Shown here in pieces: positions 1 to 11,390 of a stretch of 64,000 bases of DNA. Numbering within the stretch: position 1 is the first letter of the stretch; every line of letters starts with the position of its first letter. Origin of the DNA: Acanthacorydalis orientalis (taxonomy: Eukaryota; Arthropoda; Insecta; Megaloptera; Corydalidae). A model generated the notes under the pieces. It was not told the origin of the DNA and did no database searches. It was given only the letters and a program-made list of their open reading frames with translations. The translations under genes and the position numbers were made by a program. The stretch is from the NCBI GenBank assembly GCA_034766995.1, contig CM068313.1, positions 24,528,012 to 24,592,011 of the forward strand, read 5' to 3'.

Positions 1-152
1 ATTAATTCATTGTAGAATAAATATTCTACAATTTAAATTCATTTGTGTGTGTAGTTTGTATAAATCAGATTTTATTACATATTCTATAATTGAAAACAAA
101 ACGTGTAAAAAGAAACTATGTATTAAAACAATCTTGTATATATATACATATA

Positions 153-155
<3 letters not shown>

Positions 156-215
<60 letters not shown>
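156..215. repeat. (TA)n microsatellite
   Basis: About 60 nt of uninterrupted TA, preceded by TACATATATGCA. Confidence 0.95.
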
Positions 216-218
<3 letters not shown>

Positions 219-827
219 TTCAATTAATATTTCTTATACTGATTAAAGCTCATTAAATGCAATTAAATATTTTTGTTGCAATTGAGAAGGATTTCTTGTT
301 ATTTACATTTAAAAGAATAATTTTTATTTTATTTCTCTTCTCAAGCAAACGAAAAAAATAAATGCAAATTGAATTAAAAAAATAATAAAACCATGCATTT
401 TCAATAGTTTGTTGATATTTCAATTCTCGTCTAAATATAAATTGCTTCTGGCTATGTTACAAAGATCAATCCACTGATAGTAATTGGTTTTTAATGTACA
501 TTATTATTCCATAAATATATATTATTAAAAAACAATAATATCGTTATAAGGAGATATGTACATTGCATGTGCATCCAAATACCGATAATGGTTTTTATTG
601 ATGTAATTATTTATATGTTTATTCTGTATGTTTTTGTGATATACTGATAAAGTGATATATGGAAACAAGATACTGTGTTACATAATTTATTAAGTGCATA
701 CCAAAAGAATTGAATATGAATTATTAAAATATGATCAATTATAAAAATGTTCTTTTAGAGTACCGATTGAAAGTTTCATATGCATATAGGTAAATCGAAT
801 ATTTCTAAATGAACACATCCTTGGCCT

Positions 828-1010
828 CTAGTGACCTAATGTAAATTGCGTTGACATTAAAAGACCATTTAAAACTGTGAGAATCGTAGGTGAAAAGATG
901 ACACTACGAAGATTTACGACACACATCAACTGTATGTTTTGTTTCTCTTCGTATTTTGTAAAATAGCATTTCAAGTACATACAATACCATATAAATTTAC
1001 ACATCAACAA
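828..1010. other. Coding-like patch, strand unclear
   Basis: The plus frame 835-966 reads PNVNCVDIKRPFKTVRIVGE then KMTLRRFTTHINCMF. The minus frame reads QLMCVVNLRSVIFSPTILTV then LNGLLMSTQFTLGH. Both are free of stops over about 43-60 codons. It is probably a relic of a repeat, and no family is recognised. Confidence 0.18.
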
Positions 1011-1478
1011 AGATTTATCTTATATTACCCATTATGTACTTTTTTGGATAGTCTTTAGATTGTAATCTTCTTCTTAACTTGTTTATTTGTACTTTTTTGT
1101 TTGCATCACTTAAGCAATCAATGAAATGGATGTGTAATTTCTAACTTATAATATATTATTTATGTTTAATGTTCTTTTGTAGGAATTAAAATAATGCAAT
1201 CAACTATTTAAATGATACAAAATTTACATGCATGCATAATGTATGTTTATTTGTTTCTATATATATATATATATGAATATATTAATATATTTATATGTAC
1301 ATACATACATACTGTTATAATTTATCGTTAATATTTTGTTATTGATTACGATGTGTTTACAACTTATTTTTTATTATTATATGTTAACCCTTCCGCACAT
1401 GAAACCATATGTGTGTATTATTAAGCAAATCTTATAGCCATATAAGGCTATTTTTTCTATGGTGAACGTCTTCTTTAG

Positions 1479-1492
1479 TACTGTATACAGTA
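1479..1492. repeat. 14-bp perfect palindrome TACTGTATACAGTA
   Basis: It is a self-complementary 14-mer in AT-rich sequence. It is probably incidental but is reported for completeness. Confidence 0.4.
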
Positions 1493-2572
1493 GAAAATTT
1501 TGCCTATTAAAACAACGTAAAAAGTAAAACTAGTAATCAAATATTTGTCTAATTTCCCTATTTTTATATGTAATTATTATTGGCGTAGAAAAAAGTATAC
1601 AAATTATAATTATTTTTAAGAAACGATCATAAATTGTTCAGTAGACGGTAAATATTTATTGCTGTATTGTAATCTAATTACTGTACATAGCCTTTTACTA
1701 TGATATAATTTCTTTTTGTCATTCTAACCAAATAATGATTATTATTTTGTAATAGAAAATTAACAGTGATTTGTATGTTATTTTTAAATATTACATAAGA
1801 ATATCTAACTACGTTATTTTATTAAAAATAAATGAAACGTTTTGATAGCAGTAAAAATATAGAAATAGGTTAAATTATTTTTTACGGGAATGAAACGATT
1901 CGAGGTTTGTATGATAACTTATACTTTTTTAATAAACCTAACAATTTCAAATCGGTTTGCTACCATATACATTTTTAAATTTGGTTTACGAGAACGAAAT
2001 GTCAGAAAGCAAAGAAAAACGAATTAATTAATAATACACGATTGCGTAAACAATAGTTATAATTAAAAGTATAATGTCGTACACAGAATTTAAATTCGTT
2101 AATTTGTAAAAGATGCGATAAAAATTTATTTGATGCATAATTTTGAACGTTCACTGAATAATAATCGACAAAAATATTATATTTATATACAATAGTTTAC
2201 ATGGTATTTTAAATAAATATTTTATAAGTTATTTTATATTAATTAAAATATATTGCTTTGTAAGAAAAGTAATAGATTTTTCAATGACAAATATTCACCT
2301 AAATATTTCGTTTTCCTATTATGAATATGCTGATTTATTGATATCTCAGTTCTTGAGATTAAGGTTATAAAGAAATTAAATCGAAAGTTAATAAATTTCA
2401 GTACTGGAATATTGTATACACTTTCATATAGACTGATTATAATTGATGTATTATAATTCACGCTCAACTGAAATTAATATTATATTTATTACTAATGTTA
2501 GGGCTTATTTCGATATGGTAAGTAGAAATATGCCAACAAAGAATTAATTTACAAGATTAATGTGTAGTTCAG

Positions 2573-2576
<4 letters not shown>

Positions 2577-2634
<58 letters not shown>
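2577..2634. repeat. (TA)n microsatellite
   Basis: About 58 nt of pure TA. Confidence 0.95.
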
Positions 2635-2637
<3 letters not shown>

Positions 2638-2916
2638 TCTTTTTTCTATATTTTAATATGATATACATTGATGGAGTAAAAGATATCTTATAAATGATCT
2701 AATTATTAAAAGCAATTTACTTTTCTTCTTATGGTTGCGATTAACATATAGTGGAGGATGTAATGCTATTATACTCCATATCTGTATTATATTATATATA
2801 AGTAGTAACGGTAAATATGTCATGTTAATATTGCAGACTTGTGTGTTTCGTCATGGTTCATTTATTCACAAGAATACAAGAACAAAAATGTAATATTATG
2901 ATGGTCGGTATTACAA

Positions 2917-2920
<4 letters not shown>

Positions 2921-2984
<64 letters not shown>
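2921..2984. repeat. (TA)n microsatellite
   Basis: About 64 nt of pure TA. Overlapping Ile-Tyr ORFs on both strands are artefacts of it. Confidence 0.95.
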
Positions 2985-2987
<3 letters not shown>

Positions 2988-3722
2988 TCAAATATAGTAT
3001 ATATTTTCACTTTTATAATATCATTTATTAAGTGAACTACAACAAAGTGATATTCTAGATGTAAAGTTTTTTTTAACAATTGTTATACTCCGAAATTATT
3101 CATGTAAATACCGTATTTTTTAAAGATATAAGTTAAAGAGATTTAGTTCATGTGAATTATAATTAATAAAATAATCCTATAATGTTATTTTTCTGTTTAT
3201 TATCAAAACATTTATGTTTTCATACATATCATTATTCTATCTGTGATGTATTTTTTTCAAATTTTGTTTTATTTATCATTAAAACATACTTTATTTTATA
3301 TGAAATTTGTTTCGTTCAAAGTTTTTTTTAGTGTTTTCTATAGAAAAAAATCTTTTATGGAATCTTTTATAATTTTTATTTTTGTGTTATTGCAATGAAA
3401 GTAAATTTTTTTCATTACTTTATAGGAATTGTGTTAGGATTGCAGTTTGGTTAGTGAATAGGTTAAAAGAAGAGGCTGCAATAATTTATTTTTGAATGAT
3501 TATTAGAATGTTAGAATGGGGTACGTTAAATTATATTAATAAGTAGGTAATTCTTTAGTAATAAAAAATATAATAAGTTTTTTAAATTAACTGAAAACTA
3601 ATTTATATTAAAAAGTAGTTTTAAGTGTCTTTAAAAACTAAAATTGTATTCAAGAAAACAATTAATGAGGTTAATTTTTTTAAAAATGAAAATATTTATA
3701 ATTACTGGAAAATAACTTTAGA

Positions 3723-3728
<6 letters not shown>

Positions 3729-3772
<44 letters not shown>

Positions 3773-3790
3773 CATACATATACATATATA
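3729..3790. repeat. (TA)n followed by (TACA)n
   Basis: About 40 nt of TA grades into TACATACATACATATACATA. Confidence 0.92.
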
Positions 3791-4040
3791 ATTTTGCACA
3801 TTCGTAAAATGACTGAAGAATAAAACAGAAAACAAATCTTTCCTTTGTTGTAAATATGCCGAAATAGAAGTGATTTCAATTTTAAATTAACCGAATAATT
3901 TAAGTGTTGTGTATAAAGCTTATCTAATATTAAAATATATTCAAACCATCCTTCCTATATTCCCATTGTCTTTTTAAGATATCGACATATAGTGACATCC
4001 TTAATACAAATACATAACTGCCAATATTGTACTGAGTTTT

Positions 4041-4229
4041 CCTGCTGTGCTTTGAGTTCGTCGCTCTATGGGGAGTCTGAGGCCTAGCATTACAAAGGGG
4101 GCTCGCGTAGGTGGCCCGCAAGGCGAACCACGGCCTACACTTTGACTACCGGCATTGCAAAGAATCAGTAGTAACCTTAGTGAAGACTTTATTGATAATC
4201 TTCCTTATCTTTTATATTTAATCTCGTAA
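4041..4229 (+). pseudogene. GC-rich degenerate coding-like patch
   Basis: The patch 4040-4140 is strikingly GC-rich for this window. The plus frame reads VRRSMGSLRPSITKGARVGG, PQGEPRPTL-stop (4143), then LPALQRISSNLSEDFIDNLP and a stop at 4227. The direct repeats GCATTACAAAG and GCATTGCAAAG lie 66 bp apart, and GTAGG..TGG/CCA..CCTAC can pair. A minus-strand 63-codon ORF overlaps. The origin is unknown; a transposon relic is likely. Confidence 0.25.
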
Positions 4230-4853
4230 AGTATGAGATCATCGAATAAATGTTTCATTGTGTTTTAGATGTGACATCTTGGCACAGATTTGCATTTTTT
4301 ATTACTACTTATATCATATTGATCCGTTATCACGATTTATGCCGAGTGCATTGGTTTTTTGTGCAAAAATGTAACTGTTGATATTGCATTATATATATAT
4401 ATATATAATTTTTTAAATATTTTTGCTTTGATTTTTGTTTATTGTGTAAGCCAGTTTTGAATTGTTTTAATTATATTCATGTCTACTGATTTTCAAATGT
4501 TTTATTCTATGTAAAATATTTATTGAAATATTTATTTGTAAGCGTCCTTTTCTGTCATGATACATGTGTTTATAGAAACCAATTTATAAAATAATTATAA
4601 AAGTATGCCGTCTTCTTATATTTCCTGTACAATATTAATTGATTTTAAAAGAGAAATAAATGCTAGCAAGCTTTTACTAATGTTCAGATAGATATATTTT
4701 ATTTAATTAGTAAGTAAACGGATTCTTGTTAAAAATGTATAATAATGGTGAAGTTCTTTTCATTAAATAAATAATTGAATTTGTTGTCAGTAAGGATTAA
4801 AATATTTTTTAATCGCGTTATGATAAATATATAGAGTTGTTATGTGTATATCG

Positions 4854-4907
<54 letters not shown>

Positions 4908-5560
4908 TGTTTTTTTACTAATTTTAAATTATTATATATTAAATATGGATTAGTACAAGAATAATACAACTGTTCTATTTTTTTAAATGTTATAAATTTG
5001 AACTAATTAAAATGAAAAGTACGACAATTATTTTTGTACTAAATTTGTCAACGTTAATGACAAACTGACACAAAAATAAATGAACAATCTTAGGTATATT
5101 TAATATGAATATTAGCGAAAATTAGTAGTGTAAATGAAATACATTTAGTTTCAAGTAGGTGTAAGAATAATGAACCAGTCACAGAACTATTTAAACGGGA
5201 GCATAATAGTTATCTTATTCAATCTTTTGTGTCGGTATGCAAAGCAGCCAAAAAGGAATGTCTCTAATGTCATAGTTCTACAACGATATGTATCAATGAA
5301 TATGTTAATAAATCAGTATTACGTTTACAAAAGAGAAATTTTTCCTGTTTCAAGATTCTTAATAAATTCTCAATAGTGGGTAATTAATATTTTCACACGC
5401 TGGTTTTGTCTGTTTTTTTCAAACTATTTGTTTTAATTTTCATGAGAATTTCTACCGAAAAACAGCTTGTTTTTGTATAGTGAAAGGAGAATTAAAAATA
5501 TTTGATATGTATTTTTGCGTTTTATGCATTACATCATATGTATGTTACAAATTACACATT

Positions 5561-5567
<7 letters not shown>
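4230..5567. other. AT-rich sequence
   Basis: It holds a short TA run (4389-4406), the array at 4857 and a 68-codon ORF at 5170 with no recognisable domain. An acceptor-like TGTGTTTTAG at 4260-4269 leads into two competing open frames and is not called. Confidence 0.5.
4857..4904. repeat. (TA)n microsatellite
   Basis: About 48 nt of pure TA. Confidence 0.95.
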
Positions 5568-5591
<24 letters not shown>

Positions 5592-5598
5592 GTATATA
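5568..5598. repeat. (TA)n tract left of the MITE
   Basis: TA repeats with one G interruption lie directly against the MITE start at 5599. Confidence 0.9.
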
Positions 5599-5800
5599 GG
5601 TGATTCAATTTAGGCTTCCACATGGAAGTATTAAAAGGGGGTGCAAGGGTTAAGAAAAGTCATGTTATTTTTTATTTAGTATTTTAGTTCAATTCAATAC
5701 TAAAATATAATGGAACTAAAATACAAAATGGGGAATAACGTTCTTTTTTCAATTTTTGCGTTTTTTAATACTTTTGTGTGGAAGCCTAAGTTAAATCAGC

Positions 5801-5801
<1 letters not shown>
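5599..5801. mobile_element. Foldback MITE, about 203 bp
   Basis: The two halves are imperfect inverted copies. The left arm starts GGTGATTCAATTTAGGCTTC and continues CACATGGAAGTATTAAAA. The right arm, read on the minus strand, starts GGCTGATTTAACTTAGGC and continues TTCCACACAAAAGTATTAAAA. Inner arms GTATTTTAGTTC (5679-5690) and GGAACTAAAATAC (5712-5724) also pair. A TA precedes the left end. The element sits exactly between a (TA)n tract and a (CT)n(TA)n tract. It has no coding capacity. The family is not recognised. Confidence 0.75.
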
Positions 5802-5859
<58 letters not shown>

Positions 5860-5871
5860 AGTGTGTGTGTA

Positions 5872-5925
<54 letters not shown>
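5801..5925. repeat. Compound (CT)n(TA)n(TG)n(TA)n
   Basis: CT to 5824, TA to 5852, TG-rich to about 5870, then TA to 5925. It directly abuts the right end of the MITE. Confidence 0.92.
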
Positions 5926-5927
<2 letters not shown>

Positions 5928-5979
5928 CTGAACGTATAAACACAATAAAGTAAATGTTATTTAAAATGTGTAGTTTATT

Positions 5980-6275
5980 TCATTCGACGTTGAGTAGTTC
6001 TAGAATATCCAGAAGAAAAAAATCATTTCCATTGTGTTCGATACATTCTTGATATTTCTTAGAAATCGTTTCTCCGATTTGCCCGCAGTATTTTTCGAAA
6101 GTGTTTTTTCATGTTTTCTTTTTCTTTCGAATAATACAAACAGAGATATTCATCGGTAAGCCATATTATTCTTTTAACCCCAGAATCTAATAAATAAAAT
6201 ACGTATTGATTTACTGAATTTTTCCTTAAGTGAATTGCAAGTTATTCCCAGTTAAGTTTAGAGCAAACCGTACGA
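5980..6275 (-). pseudogene. Degenerate protein-coding patch of unknown family
   Basis: The minus strand reads RTVCSKLNWE, a stop, then LAIHLRKNSVNQYVFYLLDS and GVKRIIWLTDEYLCLYYSKE up to a run of A near 6105. A one-base shift then gives FEKYCGQIGETISKKYQECI and EHNGNDFFLLDILELLNVE, ending at TGA (5980-5982). AATAAA directly follows the stop. One nonsense codon and one frameshift in roughly 100 codons suggest a recent pseudogene, a transposon relic or sequence errors. I do not recognise the family. The plus strand here has splice-like signals but less convincing residues. Confidence 0.42.
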
Positions 6276-6719
6276 ATATTAAAATTTGTTAATTATTAAA
6301 GGTATATAAATAGTTTTATAATGATTTACATATTGTAATATTTATTTAAATGTAATTTGCACGAGTTTTTATTAATAATATATCTTTACAAAAAGTATAA
6401 AGATAAAACATCTAATATAAAAAAAATGTGACATTCTCTTTTGATTTTAGATGTATACATATATGTTCTTTTATTATTTTCAGCAGTAAAAAGTCACTTA
6501 TGATGCAACATTGTAATATATAATTAAACGTTCTTCAGATAAAAAATATATTAATTTGTTGTTTATTATCATACTTCAAGGTAATATACAGTGATATTGT
6601 TGTGTACAAAGTAAGTTAAATGTTTTAAACATTGTCAGTTAAGGCAGAATATTTAAAATTCCTTCTCGGGGAAATAAAAATGGTTACGAATGATATTTAC
6701 TACTAATTATACATTTAAC

Positions 6720-6721
<2 letters not shown>

Positions 6722-6771
<50 letters not shown>
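6722..6771. repeat. (TA)n microsatellite
   Basis: About 50 nt of pure TA. Confidence 0.95.
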
Positions 6772-6774
<3 letters not shown>

Positions 6775-7450
6775 TTTCTACAACAGGATGAAACAATTTC
6801 ATTCGTAATTACAAATAAATGATAAAATTACGAAAGGAAATTAACTTCTTTCTCTATTTTAGGATTTATAAAACTTTCGAGCAATTTTCACAAATCTTAT
6901 GAATAAAATTAGGAAGACGTTAAAAAGTTAAAATCTTCTTTAATAAAGTGATTTTAATTTCTTATTCTTAGATTTAACGTAGTTTGTTTCAAGTTTATGT
7001 TAATATCTTAATTAAAAGTTCATTGTTTTATATTTTGTAATCAGCTTAAAATAACTCAAATTACATAAAATTGTATAAAGTTCAAAAGAGATACGTAAAG
7101 TTTTTCTTATAAACTTCTCTTTCGGTAAAGTAAAATCTAATTTGAGGTAATTTTGAACAATATTCAATTTACAGCGAATATTTTCGTATATTTTTATACA
7201 GAGAAATTAAGTATTCCGATGTGTTTTATATTTCTTAAAGTCGTAAGCATCATAATAAACTTATTAATGTTTTGTAAATATAAAACATATATGTTTAATT
7301 TTAATAATTTACCTGACTTATCAAAATATTTGTTATCTTTTATGAGGTAATTGTTGTTTATTTGTTTAATAGTTATTAAATAGATCGGGTTCAAATAGGA
7401 AAAGTAAATATTTTATAGCGAGTAATTGAAATATATACTTTATCTAAATG

Positions 7451-7453
<3 letters not shown>

Positions 7454-7499
<46 letters not shown>

Positions 7500-7518
7500 G
7501 TATGTGTGTGTGCGTGTG
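7454..7518. repeat. (TA)n(TATG)n(TG)n compound array
   Basis: TA to 7487, then GTAT repeats, then GT/GC-rich repeats. Confidence 0.92.
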
Positions 7519-7901
7519 TATAATAATTATTATTTTTAAATAAATCATGTTTATGTGTTATTTTTAAAGGGATGTATTTTTTAACTATTTTTAAATTGTT
7601 TTTGCAATAATTTTATTATTTGGTTTCCTGCTGCTGTTGTTCATTTTATTATTAATGTATTTTATTATTAGCATTTTATTATTAATTAACATATTTTAAA
7701 GTATTGAGAATTATTGTTTTGTAACATTTTTCTTAATAATAATTTTAGTTATGCAATTTATATTAAATAATGTTTATTTAACGGATTGAAGATGTATCTA
7801 AGATTCAAAGAAACAAACTGAATTATCAATCATTTGACATAATGTATTACTAAACTCAAATACACTTGCTTACGATTGTAAATTCTGTGTTGTTTTTTCA
7901 G

Positions 7902-7981
7902 GGAAAAAGTGTCTGACTAGTACAATCTTTCGATTCAATTTATTGCTCAAAGCTTTCAATGAAGAAAGTGAAGGTGCTAAG
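7902..7981 (+). CDS. Candidate internal exon A of an unnamed gene
   Basis: A strong acceptor (TGTGTTGTTTTTTCAG) precedes 80 nt that read, after two bases, KKCLTSTIFRF, NLLLKAFNEE and SEGAK. A strong donor AAG|GTATAAG follows. The frame is open from acceptor to donor, and the residues are far less A/T-codon biased than random sequence here. It enters in phase needing one upstream base and leaves in phase 0. No protein family is recognised. The upstream partner exon was not found. Confidence 0.4.
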
Positions 7982-9056
7982 GTATAAGAGTGCACTTTCT
8001 TTAAGCTTTAGTGTTTCTATTAAATATTAAAACTAGGGTATTGAAGTCAATTGACTAGAAAGTTAATTTGTTTATTTCAGCAGTTTTGGAGAATATGTGG
8101 TTTTTTTTTATTAAGAAAGTGATTTTTTTTTAGTAAAAGATAAACTTCGAGTCTTGCAGCATTTTGAAATATTTTTAATTGAAATATTAAAACTAAAGTA
8201 ATTAAAAAATCATTTTTTATAGAAAAGTTAAACTAAAACAAATCCAATCAATAATGGCCGTATGAAATATTAATTGATATTTCCGTCTAATTATACATAA
8301 CATTATTTAATTATTATATTTTTTTATTTATTTTTATCAACCCAAACGTATAAATATTATTTTTGGCCGTACTTTACTTTTGGTTTGTTTTTATAGTGTT
8401 TTAAAATTGCAACTAGTGTAATTGCATTATTTAAAAACACAAATGTATTACCTGGTTTTATAAAATTACAAGTCAATAAATTAATATAATTATTAATTAT
8501 TTCAGTGACTGATTTGATTTCAAAATAAAAGGGTTAATTGTAAAGACTTTCACAAGAAGGCATCAATATCATTTCCTGGACGTTATTTGAAAGTTATCAC
8601 TGCTAACGTTCTCTTGAAAGTAGATTGATATCAACGATATTAATTATCAGTAATGATTTGCGAATTACTTAAAATGACTTTGTTACATAGTTTTACGTTA
8701 AGGTTGAGTAAGTTTCGTTCTATAAATATTTACTTACTTTATTCGCATTTTATATTTTTAAGTATTTCTTATAGATGTCATAAACGTTGTTTTATTGCAC
8801 GTTTTCGAACAATATATACATATTTTTATTATTCGATTTAATGAACTGATATAGTAAACAGTAATGTAATTTTTATGGTAATACTATATGTTCTGTCATT
8901 TTCTCTTTTAATATTTAGAGTAAAAAGTAATATGTATTATTTACAAGTCAAATTGTATTAGAAATATGTTTATTTTTTCGCATGCTTAGCATAGTTTCAA
9001 AATTGTTGATATTTATTATATTTTTAATCTTCGTTGTTTTTTTTTGTGAATGTCAG
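7982..9056. other. Putative intron between candidate exons A and B
   Basis: AT-rich. A second acceptor TTGTTTATTTCAG at about 8080 is followed by only a short open frame. Confidence 0.3.
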
Positions 9057-9078
9057 AGGATTAAAGGTGGTAATACAG
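9057..9078 (+). CDS. Candidate 22-nt microexon B
   Basis: The acceptor GTTTTTTTTTGTGAATGTCAG is followed by 22 nt and the donor ACAG|GTATTT. It encodes RIKGGNT plus one leftover base. Its entry phase (0) matches the exit of exon A, and its exit phase (1) matches the entry of exon C. Such a short exon could be a chance pair of splice signals; the phase agreement on both sides is the main support. Confidence 0.3.
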
Positions 9079-10099
9079 GTATTTTGAGACATGATTTAGT
9101 GTTTGATTAAGTTTTTTTTATAAATAATAGTTTTGTATGTTGATTGTTATTTAGATTTAATGTTGTTGGATTATAAATTTTGTATACAATTATAGCAACT
9201 ACTTGTACGTACTCTCACCATCATAAAAAACGTATCGCTTATAATCATAGGCTTGTAAAAAGGATATTTTTAAACATCGTTTCAGAATTATTTTTGTACA
9301 CATTTTGTTCTGAATATAATTTAATTTCGTTTGCATTTTGTAAAAATATTTCAAATGTATATTTTATATTACAGCATGAGTTAAATATTCTTTTATTTTT
9401 ACTTTTATTCAACAATAACTAATAACATTATGATTTATCATAAATTTTCTAAAATCATATATATATATAATGGATATTTGGGTAACAATTTTTTATTAAA
9501 TATAAATTTTGATTAATGAAAATGTTTCTTCATTTTAAGACTTTAAAATGAAAAAATGTTCGTTTTAGACTATCTTTCAAAACATGAAATCCGATTAAAT
9601 ATTGTAAAAAAAAAACATTATCCATGAAACATAGTTCATTTATATTTTTTTATATTCAATTTTAAGTATTTTATTATTTTTTTTTCTAATTATTATTTTT
9701 GGAATTGTGATAACTATATGGTTTGTTTTATATAATAATATTTATTTAAATATTTGTATGTTCTAGTTTTTATTAAGAAATGCATGTTATTTATCATACA
9801 TGTAGTAAATTTTGTAAAAAATAGTGAATGATTTGTTTTAAGAATGAATAATTATTTCTTTTCAAAAATTTACGGTGTTTTTTTTTTAATTTTTGTTACT
9901 TAAATAAATTTGAAACTACTCATAATAATATTGTATTGAAATATTCTAAAAGTCCATGGTTAGTCTTTTATGTGAGTGGTATATTATTTTGATATAATTT
10001 AAAAATTATAGTAATTTACATAGATAGTTCTTTATTATGAAAACGTAAAACATATTATTAAATGCTAACTGTTATAAGAATTAATATTTTAATGTTCAG

Positions 10100-10168
10100 A
10101 TGAAGAAACAAAGGATGTGGTTAAATGTTCAGTTAAAGTGAAAATTACTGCTAAATGGTTACCACCTG
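10100..10168 (+). CDS. Candidate internal exon C
   Basis: The acceptor ATTTTAATGTTCAG precedes a 69-nt segment. With the carried base it reads DEETKDVVKCSV, then KVKITAKWLPP. The donor would be CTG|GTTAGC, which is weak at +3 but has G at -1 and +5. If this donor is not used, the frame ends two codons later at TAG (10171), making C a terminal exon. GC content is well above the flanks. The family is not recognised. Confidence 0.38.
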
Positions 10169-10791
10169 GTTAGCAGCATGGTGTTGGATAATCTGTTGTG
10201 CTTAAGAATGTATTCATTTAGATGTACTTTTCAGTAAAGCTAGGTTAATTTTAATTGTTTAAGATTTTAACTGCAGTGATTTGTAAACGAAATTAATTAT
10301 AACAGAAAGTAAACTTTTGCTGTCCATTATGATAAAACGCATTAAATGCAGTTTATATATTTGCAATTAATTTCAATTTTCTCGTAAATATTTTTTATAA
10401 ACTTTTTTAATTTTTGTATTTAGATCACAAACATTTTAAATTATATTCAAATTAATACATTTGTATCATCTGAATTATACACGATCGAATTTAACAGTTA
10501 TTTATTTTGTTATTACATTTTTTTTAGTTTTTTTTTTTATTCTATCAAGTTCTTGTAATGAAAAAATACTGATTTTATATTCTTGTTTTGTACATTTATT
10601 AGAATTAAATTATTATTTTTTTTTCATTTATTTTTGTAAGCATTTTATATTTGATTTTAATACACTTTCTACTAATTATTATGTTTTATTGATTTATTTA
10701 TCAAATCATTTTTTTTAAATAACGTACAATAAGTAGTAACATTTTGGATTACTAATTTATACAAAACTTATAATACATGCACGTACACACA

Positions 10792-10795
<4 letters not shown>

Positions 10796-10847
<52 letters not shown>
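10796..10847. repeat. (TA)n microsatellite
   Basis: About 52 nt of TA, preceded by a CGTACACACAC run. It lies in the putative intron between candidate exons C and D. Confidence 0.95.
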
Positions 10848-10851
<4 letters not shown>

Positions 10852-10964
10852 GGATTAGTTATGTCATCGTGTCAATCTACAATGAGATTATAAATGGGTA
10901 AGTAAAGTGATTAATGAGACCAATTATCTTCTATATTAAATGTTTTGGAATGGATTGTTCACAG

Positions 10965-11056
10965 TAGTTATGATTATTATTTGTAAAGAGAATGGAACAT
11001 GTGCAATGTCGAAAATTTATGGAAATGAAAGTGTTGATCCGTATAGATACATTGAT
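10965..11056 (+). CDS. Candidate internal exon D
   Basis: The acceptor GGATTGTTCACAG is followed by 92 nt. Joined in phase to exon C it reads VVMIIICKENGTCAMS, then KIYGNESVDPYRYID. The donor is GAT|GTATTT, the same six intron bases as after exon B. The frame stays open past the donor until TAG about 35 bases on. Downstream exons could not be fixed. Confidence 0.33.
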
Positions 11057-11333
11057 GTATTTTTTTTGTATTATTTCTCATTGATAGAACTGTAGTAATA
11101 TGTGAAGATTTGAAAGATATTTAACATGTATACTCTATTAAATGTGAATAATTGTGGAATATACTTATTATTTGTTATATATTATGTTGGTGATAGATTT
11201 ATTTTTCAACATTTTTAGTTTCATTTATTATATTTATTTATATTTTATAACTATTATCGTTATAATTATGGTGATGGTTTATGTTATGGTAAATGGTGGT
11301 AGATGGTGATGGTAATCAACCGTTGAGGTCACG

Positions 11334-11390
11334 CCACTACCTCACTATTCACACCGTTTCGCGCATGCTCAGTGTGATGTGACGTAGTGG
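11334..11390. promoter_or_regulatory. GC-rich hairpin with CRE-like and NRF1-like motifs
   Basis: CCACTACCTCAC (11334-11345) pairs with GTGACGTAGTGG (11379-11390) at 11 of 12 positions. The inner TTCACAC and GTGTGAT extend the stem. The loop holds CGCGCATGCTC, close to an NRF1 core, and the right arm holds TGACGTAG, close to a CRE. On the minus strand TATAAATAG lies further right (near 11470), with a TTCAGC initiator-like site about 33 nt on. It could be a promoter, a structured RNA or an element end; the sequence cannot decide. Confidence 0.25.

Larger units (their letters stand above)
216..4020. other. AT-rich sequence, no convincing gene
   Basis: Apart from the patch at 828-1010 and the TA arrays, I see only weak exon-like pieces. 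2837-2892 reads TCVFRHGSFIHKNTRTK after TTAATATTGCAG, and 3427-3496 reads NCVRIAVWLVNRLKEEAA after CATTACTTTATAG. Both strands are readable there, so neither is called. Confidence 0.5.
6300..7890. other. AT-rich sequence
   Basis: Only TA arrays and T-rich or A-rich sequence. Small ORFs at 7153-7394 are on both strands and look random. Confidence 0.5.

Noticed and set aside
1384..1400. TTAACCCTTCCGCAC as a piggyBac end
   Set aside because: No inverted partner (GGAAGGGTTAA) was found within a few kilobases.
3427..3496. Plus-strand exon NCVRIAVWLVNRLKEEAA
   Set aside because: The minus strand of the same segment also has an acceptor and an open frame, and no usable donor or downstream partner in phase was found.
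6088..6155. Plus-strand exon-like segment between CCGCAG and TCG|GTAAGC, phase-compatible with exon A
   Set aside because: Its product is a Phe-rich string, while the minus strand gives a much better continuous protein across the same bases.
10140..10200. tRNA-like CCTGGTTAGCAGCATGG
   Set aside because: No B box or stems follow, and the bases belong to candidate exon C and its donor.
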